Source: Bacillota bacterium (GTDB lineage: Bacteria > Bacillota_B > Desulfitobacteriia > Desulfitobacteriales > Desulfitobacteriaceae). From it: 12,621 bases of DNA. This document shows, piece after piece, positions 1-6,205 of the stretch. A program made the position numbers and the translations under genes. The stretch is taken from positions 1-12,621 of the forward strand of contig JAJYAS010000031.1 in assembly GCA_021779415.1 (NCBI GenBank), written 5' to 3'. The notes below the pieces were generated by a model, which was given only the letters and a program-made list of their open reading frames with translations, did not search any database and was not told the DNA's origin. Numbering within the stretch: position 1 is the first letter of the stretch; every line of letters begins with the position of its first letter.

Positions 1-1
1 A

Positions 2-505
2 GCTTTTTTTAGCGAGACTGGTCTTGAATTGCTTCAAGCGCTCTCTAAATTCGATAAGACTAGTGAAGAAACGAGTAGGATAATCTTACGAGATGATTGG
101 CCTCATAAGTCCGAGAAAATGAAAAAATGGATAGGGAAAGATGGGTTTCAGATCAACAGTCGGGTTGAGGAACTCGGAGGGTTAAAGATACTTCTTTTGC
201 AGAAGAGGGATTTCTTGCTCAGAATGCTAGAGAATCCTAATTTACTCGAACATGAAACTTTTACAGAACTCTTATGGGCTGTCTTCCATTTGTCGGAGGA
301 GTTGGCTAGTCGAGCAGATTTAAGCCATTTAAGTGAGGCAGATTATTCTCACTTTTCGGGAGATATCAAACGCGCGTATAGTTTATTGATTTTGGAATGG
401 TTGACGTATATGAGCCACCTTAAGGAAGATTATCCCTTTTTGTTCTCCTTCTCCGCTAGGACCAATCCCTTTGATCCAGAGGCTCGGGCAGAAATCTCGG
501 AATGA
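2..505 (+). CDS. 3' part of a conserved protein, possibly the cytoplasmic tail of an ion-channel-like membrane protein
   Basis: The reading frame is open from the first full codon (position 2) to a TGA at 503-505. A TTG at position 29 could serve as a start, but there is no ribosome binding site before it and the frame stays open upstream. I therefore read this as the C-terminal ~167 residues of a longer gene. The visible part is soluble, charged and probably helical, with no membrane segment. It ends in a distinctive block, EWLTYMSHLKEDYPFLFS followed by ARTNPFDPEA. From memory this ending resembles C-terminal tails of some ion-channel-family membrane proteins in anaerobes, but I cannot confirm that and the function is unproven. 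The gene converges on the NUDIX gene with a single base between the two stop codons, and no terminator hairpin is visible there. Confidence 0.75.
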   Translation, partial: AFFSETGLELLQALSKFDKTSEETSRIILRDDWPHKSEKMKKWIGKDGFQINSRVEELGGLKILLLQKRDFLLRMLENPNLLEHETFTELLWAVFHLSEELASRADLSHLSEADYSHFSGDIKRAYSLLILEWLTYMSHLKEDYPFLFSFSARTNPFDPEARAEISE

Positions 506-506
506 C

Positions 507-1079
507 CTAGGGTATCTGGTAGAGTGTGGACAACGCGCCAATAAGGTCAACGTCTGGATTTAACACGAGCCCTTGGGATGCAGAGTGAGACGCTTTGAGC
601 GCACTTAAAGTTAGTGCAGGGATGGGAAGGGCGTGGCACTCTTCTAAAGTAAAGAAGCCCAAATCGCTGACTTCCTCAGGTTGAGCTTGAAGATTCCCGC
701 CCATGAACTCCATCAGGAAAATAACATAGGTGTCATGTTTTTCGGCAGGTCGATCGCGCAAGGCAATGACTGAGAGCGGCCTAGCTATAATTCCAGTTTC
801 TTCTTGAATTTCACGGATGATAGCAGTTCCAATCGATTCTCCTTGATCCACATATCCCCCGGGTATGGTCCACATTCCCTTACCGGGATTATGCCCGCGT
901 TGTACAAGAAGGACTTTGCCGTCGTGCCAAAGAAGCCCCCCGACACCGAGAGAGAAATCTCCCCAATGGACATAAGAGCACTCCGAACATGTGCGTCGAG
1001 GGAGGGTGTCAATGATTGATGTTTGGAGAGGGTGACCACAGACTGGGCAAAAATTATAGGGAGTAGCTTTGTAGGACAT
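507..1079 (-). CDS. NUDIX hydrolase with N-terminal zinc ribbon
   Basis: Hydrolyses a nucleoside diphosphate linked to another group; the exact substrate cannot be read from sequence. Numbering from the first of two possible starts (ATG at 1088, 193 residues), a zinc ribbon is formed by C14-x2-C17 and C34-x2-C37. The catalytic NUDIX box then follows in full: G78, x5, E84, x7, R92-E93, x2, E96-E97, x, G99. This two-part layout is typical of the zinc-ribbon NUDIX group that includes NADH pyrophosphatase-like and ADP-ribose pyrophosphatase-like enzymes, but the NudC-specific downstream motif is not obvious. I chose the second ATG (1079) because AAAGGA lies about 8-10 nt before it and would abut the first ATG. 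The gene starts 34 bp after the MFS transporter on the same strand, so the two are probably co-transcribed, which suggests a linked detoxification or nucleotide clean-up role. Confidence 0.9.
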   Translation of the reverse strand: MSYKATPYNFCPVCGHPLQTSIIDTLPRRTCSECSYVHWGDFSLGVGGLLWHDGKVLLVQRGHNPGKGMWTIPGGYVDQGESIGTAIIREIQEETGIIARPLSVIALRDRPAEKHDTYVIFLMEFMGGNLQAQPEEVSDLGFFTLEECHALPIPALTLSALKASHSASQGLVLNPDVDLIGALSTLYQIP

Positions 1080-1113
1080 ACTCTTCATTTCCTTTCAGTT
1101 GATAATTAGATAA

Positions 1114-2313
1114 TCATTCTGGTGAAGGGACATTAAATCGCCGAACGACTTTACCGTAAATAGAAAACATCACAAAGGATGCTCCCATAAAGGTGATGGC
1201 AAGTATCCATACACGAGATCCACCACCATAGTCATACATCATACCACCGAGCAAGGGACCAATCATCCGTCCCCCGGACGAAGCACCGCCAATCATCCCT
1301 TGATAAGCACCTGTTTTACCTGGAGGGGCGAGTTGAGCGGCGGCGGCAGGAACCGCAGGCAAAATAAGCATTTCTCCTAAGGTCAGTATGAGCATTGCAA
1401 TAATGTAGGATACGTACGGTAGTTTGCCCAGAATAATAATAAATCCAATGGTTAAGAGAATGGCAGCGAGGTAAAATTGGCGTTTGAAGGATTTTGCCCA
1501 AGCTTTGATTACCCAATTGATGAGGGGTTGTAGCGTGACGATGAAGACGCCGTTTAACGTCCAAAGCACACTGTAAGAAAAGAGAGAAAAGCCGAGTTGA
1601 TTCATGACAACGGGCAAAATTGACACGAGCTGGATATAAGCTCCCCAGACAAAGAAAATTCCTCCACCTAAGGCCAAGAGTACCTTGAACCCGCTGCCTT
1701 TTGTTAGTCGCTCCGCTTGTTGTTTCGGTGGGACCCTGTGTAGGGATGCTTTTTGTTCAGAAACCCCTGTGAACACTAACAGTAAATAAATGAAGAAGGC
1801 AGTGGCATTTAGAGAAAAGGTGAGACTGAAAGAAACCTGAGCAATCATTCCACCGATCGCTGTGCCAATAGCCACGCCGGCGTTATTGGATACATAAAGC
1901 AAGTTAAACCCTCGCCGCCCGCCTTCTGGCCAAACGGCATGAAGCAATGCGTTGAGGGGAACGAAGATAAAGGCCTGAGCTAAGCCGAACAGGATAAACG
2001 CTGGTGCATAAACTCTCCAAACCGGAAAAACACCAATAAATCCGACAGTAAGGACTGCACCAACGAGACCTAGAATCATAACCTTCTTGGGGCCGAAGCG
2101 ATCGGCCAAAAACCCGCTCACAAACTGACCTAGTAGGGAAGCTGTAGACTGTAGTGCAAGAAGGGTGCCGGCTTCGGTTAACGTGCGACCTAAGACCCCA
2201 TGCATAAAGAGACTATTTAAAGGCCACATCAAAGAATTACCGACCGATTGAATAAACCCTCCAATGATTAAAACTATGACAGCACGTGGTATATCTAAGT
2301 GCTTTAACTTCAA
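1114..2313 (-). CDS. MFS transporter, multidrug-efflux type
   Basis: Predicted 12-helix major facilitator superfamily permease in the cytoplasmic membrane, most likely a proton-driven exporter; the substrate is unknown. I can place twelve hydrophobic segments, with a longer charged loop between helices 6 and 7 (residues about 195-215). The family's motif A is present between helices 2 and 3 as GFLADRFGPKK. Two starts are possible. ATG at 2343 gives 409 residues but has no ribosome binding site. TTG at 2313 gives 399 residues and is preceded by AAGGTGG at 8 nt spacing, so I prefer it. The ribosome binding site of the TTG start is one arm of an 11-bp inverted repeat (see the separate entry), so translation may be regulated. 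The NUDIX gene follows 34 bp downstream. The rubrerythrin gene is divergent. Confidence 0.9.
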   Translation of the reverse strand: MKLKHLDIPRAVIVLIIGGFIQSVGNSLMWPLNSLFMHGVLGRTLTEAGTLLALQSTASLLGQFVSGFLADRFGPKKVMILGLVGAVLTVGFIGVFPVWRVYAPAFILFGLAQAFIFVPLNALLHAVWPEGGRRGFNLLYVSNNAGVAIGTAIGGMIAQVSFSLTFSLNATAFFIYLLLVFTGVSEQKASLHRVPPKQQAERLTKGSGFKVLLALGGGIFFVWGAYIQLVSILPVVMNQLGFSLFSYSVLWTLNGVFIVTLQPLINWVIKAWAKSFKRQFYLAAILLTIGFIIILGKLPYVSYIIAMLILTLGEMLILPAVPAAAAQLAPPGKTGAYQGMIGGASSGGRMIGPLLGGMMYDYGGGSRVWILAITFMGASFVMFSIYGKVVRRFNVPSPE

Positions 2314-2321
2314 ACCAAAAA

Positions 2322-2396
2322 CCACCTTAAGATCGTATAGCATTTGTGTTAAACGTAATTAGTTCGACATTCGTATGAAAAACCCTCTTAAGGTGG
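2322..2396 (-). promoter_or_regulatory. 11-bp inverted repeat that could mask the transporter's ribosome binding site, or act as an operator
   Basis: CCACCTTAAGA at 2322-2332 is repeated as a perfect inverted copy, TCTTAAGGTGG, at 2386-2396, with 53 bp between. In the minus-strand transcript the upstream arm would pair with the arm that contains the AAGGTGG ribosome binding site of the TTG start at 2313. Between the arms the transcript carries ATG TCG AAC TAA, a possible mini-ORF, and the alternative ATG at 2343. The repeat itself is seen directly; translational control is inference. The same sequence could instead be a protein-binding site, as each arm contains the palindrome CTTAAG. Confidence 0.45.
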
Positions 2397-2501
2397 AGAA
2401 ACTAGTTTTTTAGCACTAAATTAAGAAGGAATATTTAGAATGCCCGCGAAAGTATAAAAAATATGCCTTAAGAAAATGCTATAAACAAAGGAGAGTGTAT
2501 T

Positions 2502-3089
2502 ATGAAATTTCAAGAGACGGAAACATTTAAAAATCTAAGTAAAGCCTTTGCGGGAGAGTCTCAGGCGCGAAATCGTTACTCTTTCTTTGGGGGGATTGCA
2601 AAGAAGGAAGGGTATCAACATATTCAAGCGGTGTTTGAGGAAACAGCCGCGAATGAAAGGGAACACGCTCAAGTCTTCTATAAACTACTAATTGCACACA
2701 CTCAGGAAGAAACTAACGTCATTCATGTTGATGCCGATTATCCGTTAGTTTATAAAGATACTCTTACCAATCTAAGAGCAGCTGCAGCAGGCGAAAAGGA
2801 AGAATGGTCTGAAATCTATTCAAAATTCGGTGCTATCGCGGAAAAAGAAGGATTACCTGATATTGCCAAGGCTTTTAAAACAATTGCTGAAGTAGAAAAG
2901 CACCATATGAATCGTTTCGAACATTATGCGGATGGGATTGACAATGGGACTATTTTCAAAAAAGATGCTCCGACCAAATGGAGATGTACCAATTGCGGTT
3001 ACATCCATGAAGGCCCCGAAGCCCCTGAAAACTGCCCGGCTTGCGCACATGAACAAGGTTACTTCGAAGAGCTGCCTGAAAAATATTAA
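2502..3089 (+). CDS. rbr: Rubrerythrin
   Basis: Non-haem iron peroxidase that reduces hydrogen peroxide in the cytoplasm of anaerobes, receiving electrons through rubredoxin. The N-terminal ~150 residues form the four-helix ferritin-like domain that holds the di-iron site. Visible ligand candidates are E19 in AGESQARNRY, the E52-x2-H55 motif, E98-x2-E101, and the E130/E132/H135 cluster. The C-terminal domain is a rubredoxin-like iron centre with C162-x2-C165 and C178-x2-C181. At 195 residues it has the usual family length and is complete. AAAGGAGAG lies 7-8 nt before the ATG. The gene stands alone between a divergent transporter gene and a strong terminator, so it is probably monocistronic. 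I saw no convincing PerR-type box upstream. Confidence 0.96.
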   Translation: MKFQETETFKNLSKAFAGESQARNRYSFFGGIAKKEGYQHIQAVFEETAANEREHAQVFYKLLIAHTQEETNVIHVDADYPLVYKDTLTNLRAAAAGEKEEWSEIYSKFGAIAEKEGLPDIAKAFKTIAEVEKHHMNRFEHYADGIDNGTIFKKDAPTKWRCTNCGYIHEGPEAPENCPACAHEQGYFEELPEKY

Positions 3090-3108
3090 AGCCGAGTAGA
3101 GATTATAT

Positions 3109-3166
3109 AAAATGTACCCTATAGAGTAGACAATCAAAAAAAGTCTATGCTATAGGGTACATTTTT
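3109..3166 (+). terminator. Rho-independent terminator after rubrerythrin (probably bidirectional)
   Basis: A 23-position stem (3109-3131 with 3143-3165) has one mismatch and one G-U pair and an 11-nt A-rich loop. It is followed by T residues on the plus strand and preceded by A residues, so it could work in both directions. It begins 20 bp after the rubrerythrin stop codon. Confidence 0.9.
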
Positions 3167-3188
3167 GTTATAAAACCAAAAACGAAAG

Positions 3189-3213
3189 TGCAAGAACCGT
3201 CCCCGAACTTGCA
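3189..3213. repeat. Small REP-like palindromic fragment
   Basis: TGCAAG at 3189-3194 and CTTGCA at 3208-3213 form a 6-bp inverted repeat around AACCGTCCCCGAA. The core AAGAACCGTCCCC (3192-3204) resembles a dispersed intergenic repeat I recall from Peptococcaceae and other Firmicutes, sometimes near REP-associated transposases. Only one copy is visible in this window, so its repeat status rests on memory. Confidence 0.35.
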
Positions 3214-3233
3214 AGCGACTTACAGAATGCTCT

Positions 3234-3251
3234 TAAATCAAATTTGATTTA
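3234..3251. promoter_or_regulatory. 18-bp perfect palindrome upstream of the M24 peptidase promoter
   Basis: TAAATCAAATTTGATTTA reads identically on both strands. It ends 10 bp before the -35 element of the promoter at 3262-3290, centred near -54 of the expected transcript start. That is a plausible position for a dimeric activator or repressor. No matching regulator is encoded nearby. Confidence 0.45.
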
Positions 3252-3261
3252 GATAAAAGAC

Positions 3262-3290
3262 TTGCAATGCTAATAAAATATGAACATAAT
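3262..3290 (+). promoter_or_regulatory. Sigma-A-type promoter for the M24 peptidase gene
   Basis: TTGCAA (3262-3267), a 17-bp spacer and CATAAT (3285-3290) match the consensus at 4/6 and 5/6 positions. The expected start near 3297 leaves a leader of about 40 nt before the ATG at 3338. The surrounding DNA is AT-rich, so chance matches are possible. Confidence 0.55.
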
Positions 3291-3337
3291 AATTATAGAA
3301 TAAAATTCAGAATATTATATAAAACGGAGGAGAGCCG

Positions 3338-4525
3338 ATGAGAGTACCAAGGATAGAATTGCAAGAACGAGTTTCGTGTTTCCAAGAGAGTTTGCAGAAG
3401 AATGGAATTGAAGGGGCGTTGTTGGTCCAGCGAGCGGATACCTTGTATTATACAGGAACAGCACAAAATGTTCATGCCTATATTCCTAGGGAAGGAAGCC
3501 CCATTGTTCTTGCCTATCGGGACTTCGCTAGGGCTAAGCAAGAAAGCTCTTGGGAGGTAATTCCCCTCAAGGGCATGTCTAAGATTCCTCAATACATTCA
3601 GGAAGCGGGACTACCTTTGCCGAAAATTCTGGGACTAGAACTCGATGTTCTTCCGGTTAATCAATTTGAACGCTATCGCAAACTATTTCCGGACGTTTTG
3701 TTGGTGGATGTATCAACCGGGATCCGTTTGCAGCGCGCAGTGAAGTCGGCTTGGGAAATTGCTCGTCTGGAAGAAAGTGCCCTAATTTACCCCAAGGTTC
3801 TAGAATTTGCCAAGGAAGTCCTTCATGTGGGAATGACTGAGGTAGAGTTAGAGGGTTTATTAGAAGGAAAAGCACGGGCACTTGGACACGGTGGACATGT
3901 TCGAATGCGCGGCTTTGACTCCGAATTTCATGTCGGCGCAATCACTTCAGGGCCTCGGGCTGCAGTAGCCAGCTGTTTTGATGGGCCTGTCGTAGGACAG
4001 GGAATTTCTATTGCTCATCCGTGTGGTGCAACTATGGATCAGATTCAAGAAAGTGAACCTATTGTTGTTGATATGGTGACAGTGGTAAACGGATATCAGA
4101 TTGACCAAACCCGAATTTTAAGTCTCGGGCCATTATCGGAGGAACTGGCAAAAGCGTACGGAGTCGTTAGGACGGTGGAAGAGAAGATTCGCGGTGCTTT
4201 AGTTCCAGGGAGGGTAGCGGGTGAAGTGTATGAGGAAATTCTAGCTTGGGTTCGTGAGAATACACCTTATGAGGAAAATTTCATGGGGTTCGGGGCAAGC
4301 CGGGTTCGTTTTGTTGGACATGGTGTAGGACTAGACCTCGATGAACTTCCAACTATTAGCAAAGGAGCCAAAGAAGTGTTAAAATATGGAATGGTGGTAG
4401 CCATCGAACCAAAATTGGTTTTCCCGGGTGTCGGGGTAGTTGGGATTGAGGATACTGTTGTCGTCGAAACAGAAAAGGGCGCGAGGTATTTATCCGAGAT
4501 CCCGCGAGAATTGACCGTTCTTTAA
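3338..4525 (+). CDS. M24-family metallopeptidase, Xaa-Pro dipeptidase/aminopeptidase-like
   Basis: Predicted cytoplasmic 'pita-bread' metallopeptidase of 395 residues, a normal length. It probably cleaves peptides with proline next to the N-terminal residue. An N-terminal creatinase-like domain covers about residues 10-135, and the catalytic domain covers about 145-390. All five di-metal ligands can be placed: D245 and D256 (VVDMVTV...YQIDQTR), H328 (FVGHGVGLDLDE), E357 (AIEPK) and E371 (GIEDTV). Two accessory histidines of classical family members are missing. The GLxVHE histidine is replaced by D335, and the usual PHH-type segment reads ASCFDGP. The protein therefore belongs to a distinct M24 subfamily, and its substrate may differ from PepP or PepQ. 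The start is supported by GGAGGAG about 6 nt upstream. It has its own promoter and no obvious terminator before the next gene. Confidence 0.9.
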   Translation: MRVPRIELQERVSCFQESLQKNGIEGALLVQRADTLYYTGTAQNVHAYIPREGSPIVLAYRDFARAKQESSWEVIPLKGMSKIPQYIQEAGLPLPKILGLELDVLPVNQFERYRKLFPDVLLVDVSTGIRLQRAVKSAWEIARLEESALIYPKVLEFAKEVLHVGMTEVELEGLLEGKARALGHGGHVRMRGFDSEFHVGAITSGPRAAVASCFDGPVVGQGISIAHPCGATMDQIQESEPIVVDMVTVVNGYQIDQTRILSLGPLSEELAKAYGVVRTVEEKIRGALVPGRVAGEVYEEILAWVRENTPYEENFMGFGASRVRFVGHGVGLDLDELPTISKGAKEVLKYGMVVAIEPKLVFPGVGVVGIEDTVVVETEKGARYLSEIPRELTVL

Positions 4526-4542
4526 GGAGGGCAGAGGGGACG

Positions 4543-4571
4543 TTGAAGATATCATCTGAATAGGATATTAT
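4543..4571 (+). promoter_or_regulatory. Putative sigma-A promoter for the universal stress protein gene
   Basis: TTGAAG (4543-4548) and TATTAT (4566-4571) are separated by 17 bp, with 4/6 and 5/6 consensus matches. The start would fall near 4578, giving a leader of about 45 nt before the TTG start at 4625. Confidence 0.45.
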
Positions 4572-4624
4572 TAGTTCATCGATCAAGCACAAGGAAACTC
4601 ACGTAAAGCAAAGGAGTGATAGGG

Positions 4625-5053
4625 TTGTTTAAGAAGATTCTTGTCCCTACAGACGCTTCGGAACACTCACGACGCGCCTTGAAAAAGGCTTTAGAACTAG
4701 CCCAAACGATTCACGCCGACGTGTTGCTTCTCCATGTTAGTTATACGCCACAGGCCTACTGGGGATATACGGTTTCTTATGGTATTACCGTGACAGAAGA
4801 ACAAATTGAACAGAATGGAGAGTTGGCTTTAGAGGCGACCCTGACAGGAATGGATAGTTCAGAGGTTGTTCTAAATAGAAAAGTGGAATCTGGGCATCCC
4901 GTAACCGTTATTTTAGAACAGATTAAGAAGGGAAATATTGACTTGGTTGTCATGGGAAGTCATGGTTACGGAGCGATTACAGGTTCAGTCCTAGGAAGTG
5001 TAAGTCAACGGGTGTTGCAACGAGCGACTTGCCCCGTGCTGATCATCAAGTAG
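4625..5053 (+). CDS. Universal stress protein (UspA family)
   Basis: Small cytoplasmic alpha/beta nucleotide-binding protein of about 142 residues, the normal length of a single-domain Usp. These proteins are linked to survival under stress and starvation; the molecular role here is unknown. It opens with the typical KKILVPTDASEHS strand and loop. Near the C-terminus is the full ATP-binding signature G-x2-G-x9-G-S (GSHGYG...LGSVSQRV), so it belongs to the ATP-binding subgroup. It ends in the family's CPVLIIK strand. I start it at TTG 4625 because AAGGAG lies 8-9 nt upstream. A GTG at 4616 would overlap the ribosome binding site. It lies 100 bp after the M24 gene with a likely promoter of its own and a terminator after it. 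Confidence 0.93.
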   Translation: MFKKILVPTDASEHSRRALKKALELAQTIHADVLLLHVSYTPQAYWGYTVSYGITVTEEQIEQNGELALEATLTGMDSSEVVLNRKVESGHPVTVILEQIKKGNIDLVVMGSHGYGAITGSVLGSVSQRVLQRATCPVLIIK

Positions 5054-5141
5054 TAAAAAGTGTCATGAGCGTGGATAATTCATTACGTAGAGAGAATCAT
5101 AGTAGCAATGAACGAATTTTGTTGACATTTTAGGACAAATG

Positions 5142-5169
5142 TCCCTGCACTAGTGGCAGGGATTTTTTT
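5142..5169 (+). terminator. Rho-independent terminator after the universal stress protein gene
   Basis: TCCCTGC (5142-5148) pairs with GCAGGGA (5156-5162) around a 7-nt loop, followed by seven T residues (5163-5169). A second 7-bp hairpin, GACATTT/AAATGTC at 5124-5143, lies just upstream and overlaps it by 2 nt. Confidence 0.85.
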
Positions 5170-5236
5170 CATGAGTCACGAATATCACAAAAGGATAGTT
5201 TAACTGAACAACAAAAATTATGTCGTGGAGGCGACC

Positions 5237-5536
5237 ATGAAAGAGAATAATCTTTGGCTGAATCCTGAAGAAATTCAACATATGCTACAAGGCTCATTGC
5301 AATGGCTTGATGTGGCACCTCGTATAACGACATCCAAACCTGGGATCCGTAAGCTGGGGGAAGCCGTCTTGGAGAAGGAATCGCCGTCTAAGGAAACTGG
5401 GCCTAATGAGTGTGCAGATACTGAAAAAGGCGAACATTCCAAGCTGCTTGAGGGACAACCGGTGATTTGGTTGCTCGGAAGTGTTGGGCTTTTAACCCTG
5501 TCCTCTTGGTTTTATTTTGTCATTTTTGCAAAATAG
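5237..5536 (+). CDS. Small tail-anchored membrane protein of unknown function
   Basis: A 99-residue protein I do not recognise. The first ~73 residues are hydrophilic, with a central stretch rich in K, E, S and G (about residues 40-70) that looks disordered. Residues 75-98 (VIWLLGSVGL...) form one strongly hydrophobic segment ending at the terminal lysine, with no N-terminal signal. This is the layout of a C-terminally anchored membrane protein with its bulk in the cytoplasm. The ATG at 5237 is chosen because GGAGG precedes it at 5 nt; a GTG at 5225 has no ribosome binding site. It lies between two terminators, so it is probably a single-gene unit. It sits directly upstream of ctsR, but no functional link can be read from that. 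Confidence 0.75.
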   Translation: MKENNLWLNPEEIQHMLQGSLQWLDVAPRITTSKPGIRKLGEAVLEKESPSKETGPNECADTEKGEHSKLLEGQPVIWLLGSVGLLTLSSWFYFVIFAK

Positions 5537-5569
5537 GGTGTGTTGATTTTTTAATAGAGTATTTGAGAG

Positions 5570-5594
5570 GGCAAGTCACAAGACTTGTCTTTTT
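5570..5594 (+). terminator. Short Rho-independent terminator before the ctsR promoter
   Basis: GGCAAGTC (5570-5577) pairs with GACTTGTC (5582-5589), including one G-U pair, around an ACAA loop. Five T residues follow. It separates the small membrane-protein gene from the ctsR promoter. Confidence 0.65.
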
Positions 5595-5617
5595 AAGTAA
5601 AAATTTTTCGGAAATCC

Positions 5618-5646
5618 TTTGCAAAATCCTGAAAAATGGGTATCAT
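5618..5646 (+). promoter_or_regulatory. Promoter of the ctsR-mcsA-mcsB-clpC operon
   Basis: TTTGCA (5618-5623) with a 17-bp spacer, or TTGCAA with 16 bp, precedes TATCAT (5641-5646), a 5/6 match to the -10 consensus. The CtsR operator begins 10 bp after the -10 element, so repressor binding would cover the transcript start. The leader is about 70 nt. Confidence 0.65.
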
Positions 5647-5655
5647 ATAGATAGA

Positions 5656-5672
5656 AGGTCAGGGAAGGTCAA
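5656..5672 (+). promoter_or_regulatory. CtsR operator (direct heptad repeat)
   Basis: AGGTCAG and AGGTCAA, separated by 3 bp, form the known CtsR box of two direct heptads at 10-bp period (consensus RGTCAAA-type). The second half is nearly ideal and the first has G in place of the last A. Its position just after the -10 element fits autorepression of the operon by CtsR. Confidence 0.85.
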
Positions 5673-5721
5673 TGATCGTTTGGAGGGTATTTAAGGAAGA
5701 TTATAAAGGAGCAAATCAACA

Positions 5722-6192
5722 ATGGGAAACCTTGCGGATCGCATTGAGGAATATTTAAAACGGATTTTAGAACAAGCCTCGGAAGGATGTATCATGTTAC
5801 AGCGCAGCGAGCTTGCTGGGGAGTTTTCTTGTGTTCCATCTCAGATCAACTATGTACTGGACACTCGGTTTACGATTGAACGAGGCTACTTAGTCGAAAG
5901 TCGTCGCGGAGGTGGAGGGTATCTGCGCATTATTCGGCTAGGGTGGGGTATAGAGGGGCAATACCAACAAGTCATGAGGCAATTGATTGGGGAACAGCTT
6001 TCTCGTGACCGAGCCAACGCCTTAGTAGAACGGCTAGTCGATGAGGAACTAGTGACGGTACGAGAAGCGGCAATGATTAAGAGTGTCCTCTCGGCAGATG
6101 CCTTAGGAGGCGACTTTAGGGATTGGGATGTTTTACGCGCCCGCCTCATGAAGACCATTTTGACCACGCTGAGTCGGGATGATTTGTTATAA
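5722..6192 (+). CDS. ctsR: CtsR, transcriptional repressor of class III heat-shock genes
   Basis: Dimeric winged-helix repressor that binds heptad direct repeats in front of clp genes and leaves DNA when heated. The 156-residue length matches the family. The N-terminal helix-turn-helix spans about residues 5-55 (ADRIEEYLK...SQINYVLDTRF). The wing is the signature RRGGGGYLRI at 61-70, whose arginine contacts DNA and whose glycines act as the heat sensor in characterised CtsR. The C-terminal dimerisation domain follows at about 80-150 (DRANALVERLVDEELVT...). AAAGGAG precedes the ATG. It is the first gene of the operon, with its own operator upstream, and mcsA starts 13 bp after its stop. Confidence 0.98.
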   Translation: MGNLADRIEEYLKRILEQASEGCIMLQRSELAGEFSCVPSQINYVLDTRFTIERGYLVESRRGGGGYLRIIRLGWGIEGQYQQVMRQLIGEQLSRDRANALVERLVDEELVTVREAAMIKSVLSADALGGDFRDWDVLRARLMKTILTTLSRDDLL

Positions 6193-6205
6193 AGGGGGAT
6201 TTAAC

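Noticed and set aside
503..509. Tail-to-tail stop codons 1 bp apart as a special transcriptional arrangement
   Set aside because: Close convergent genes are common in compact bacterial genomes, and no hairpin or other structure supports special function.
785..1039. Open frames overlapping the NUDIX gene on both strands
   Set aside because: They lie inside a gene with clear catalytic motifs, have no ribosome binding sites, and show no recognisable protein pattern.
3192..3204. Possible CRISPR repeat or insertion-sequence end
   Set aside because: There is only one copy, no regular spacing and no transposase. A small palindromic repeat fragment is the most that can be supported.
5467..5694. 75-codon plus-strand frame running into the ctsR promoter
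   Set aside because: It overlaps the end of the tail-anchored protein gene, a terminator, the ctsR promoter and the CtsR operator, and has no ribosome binding site.
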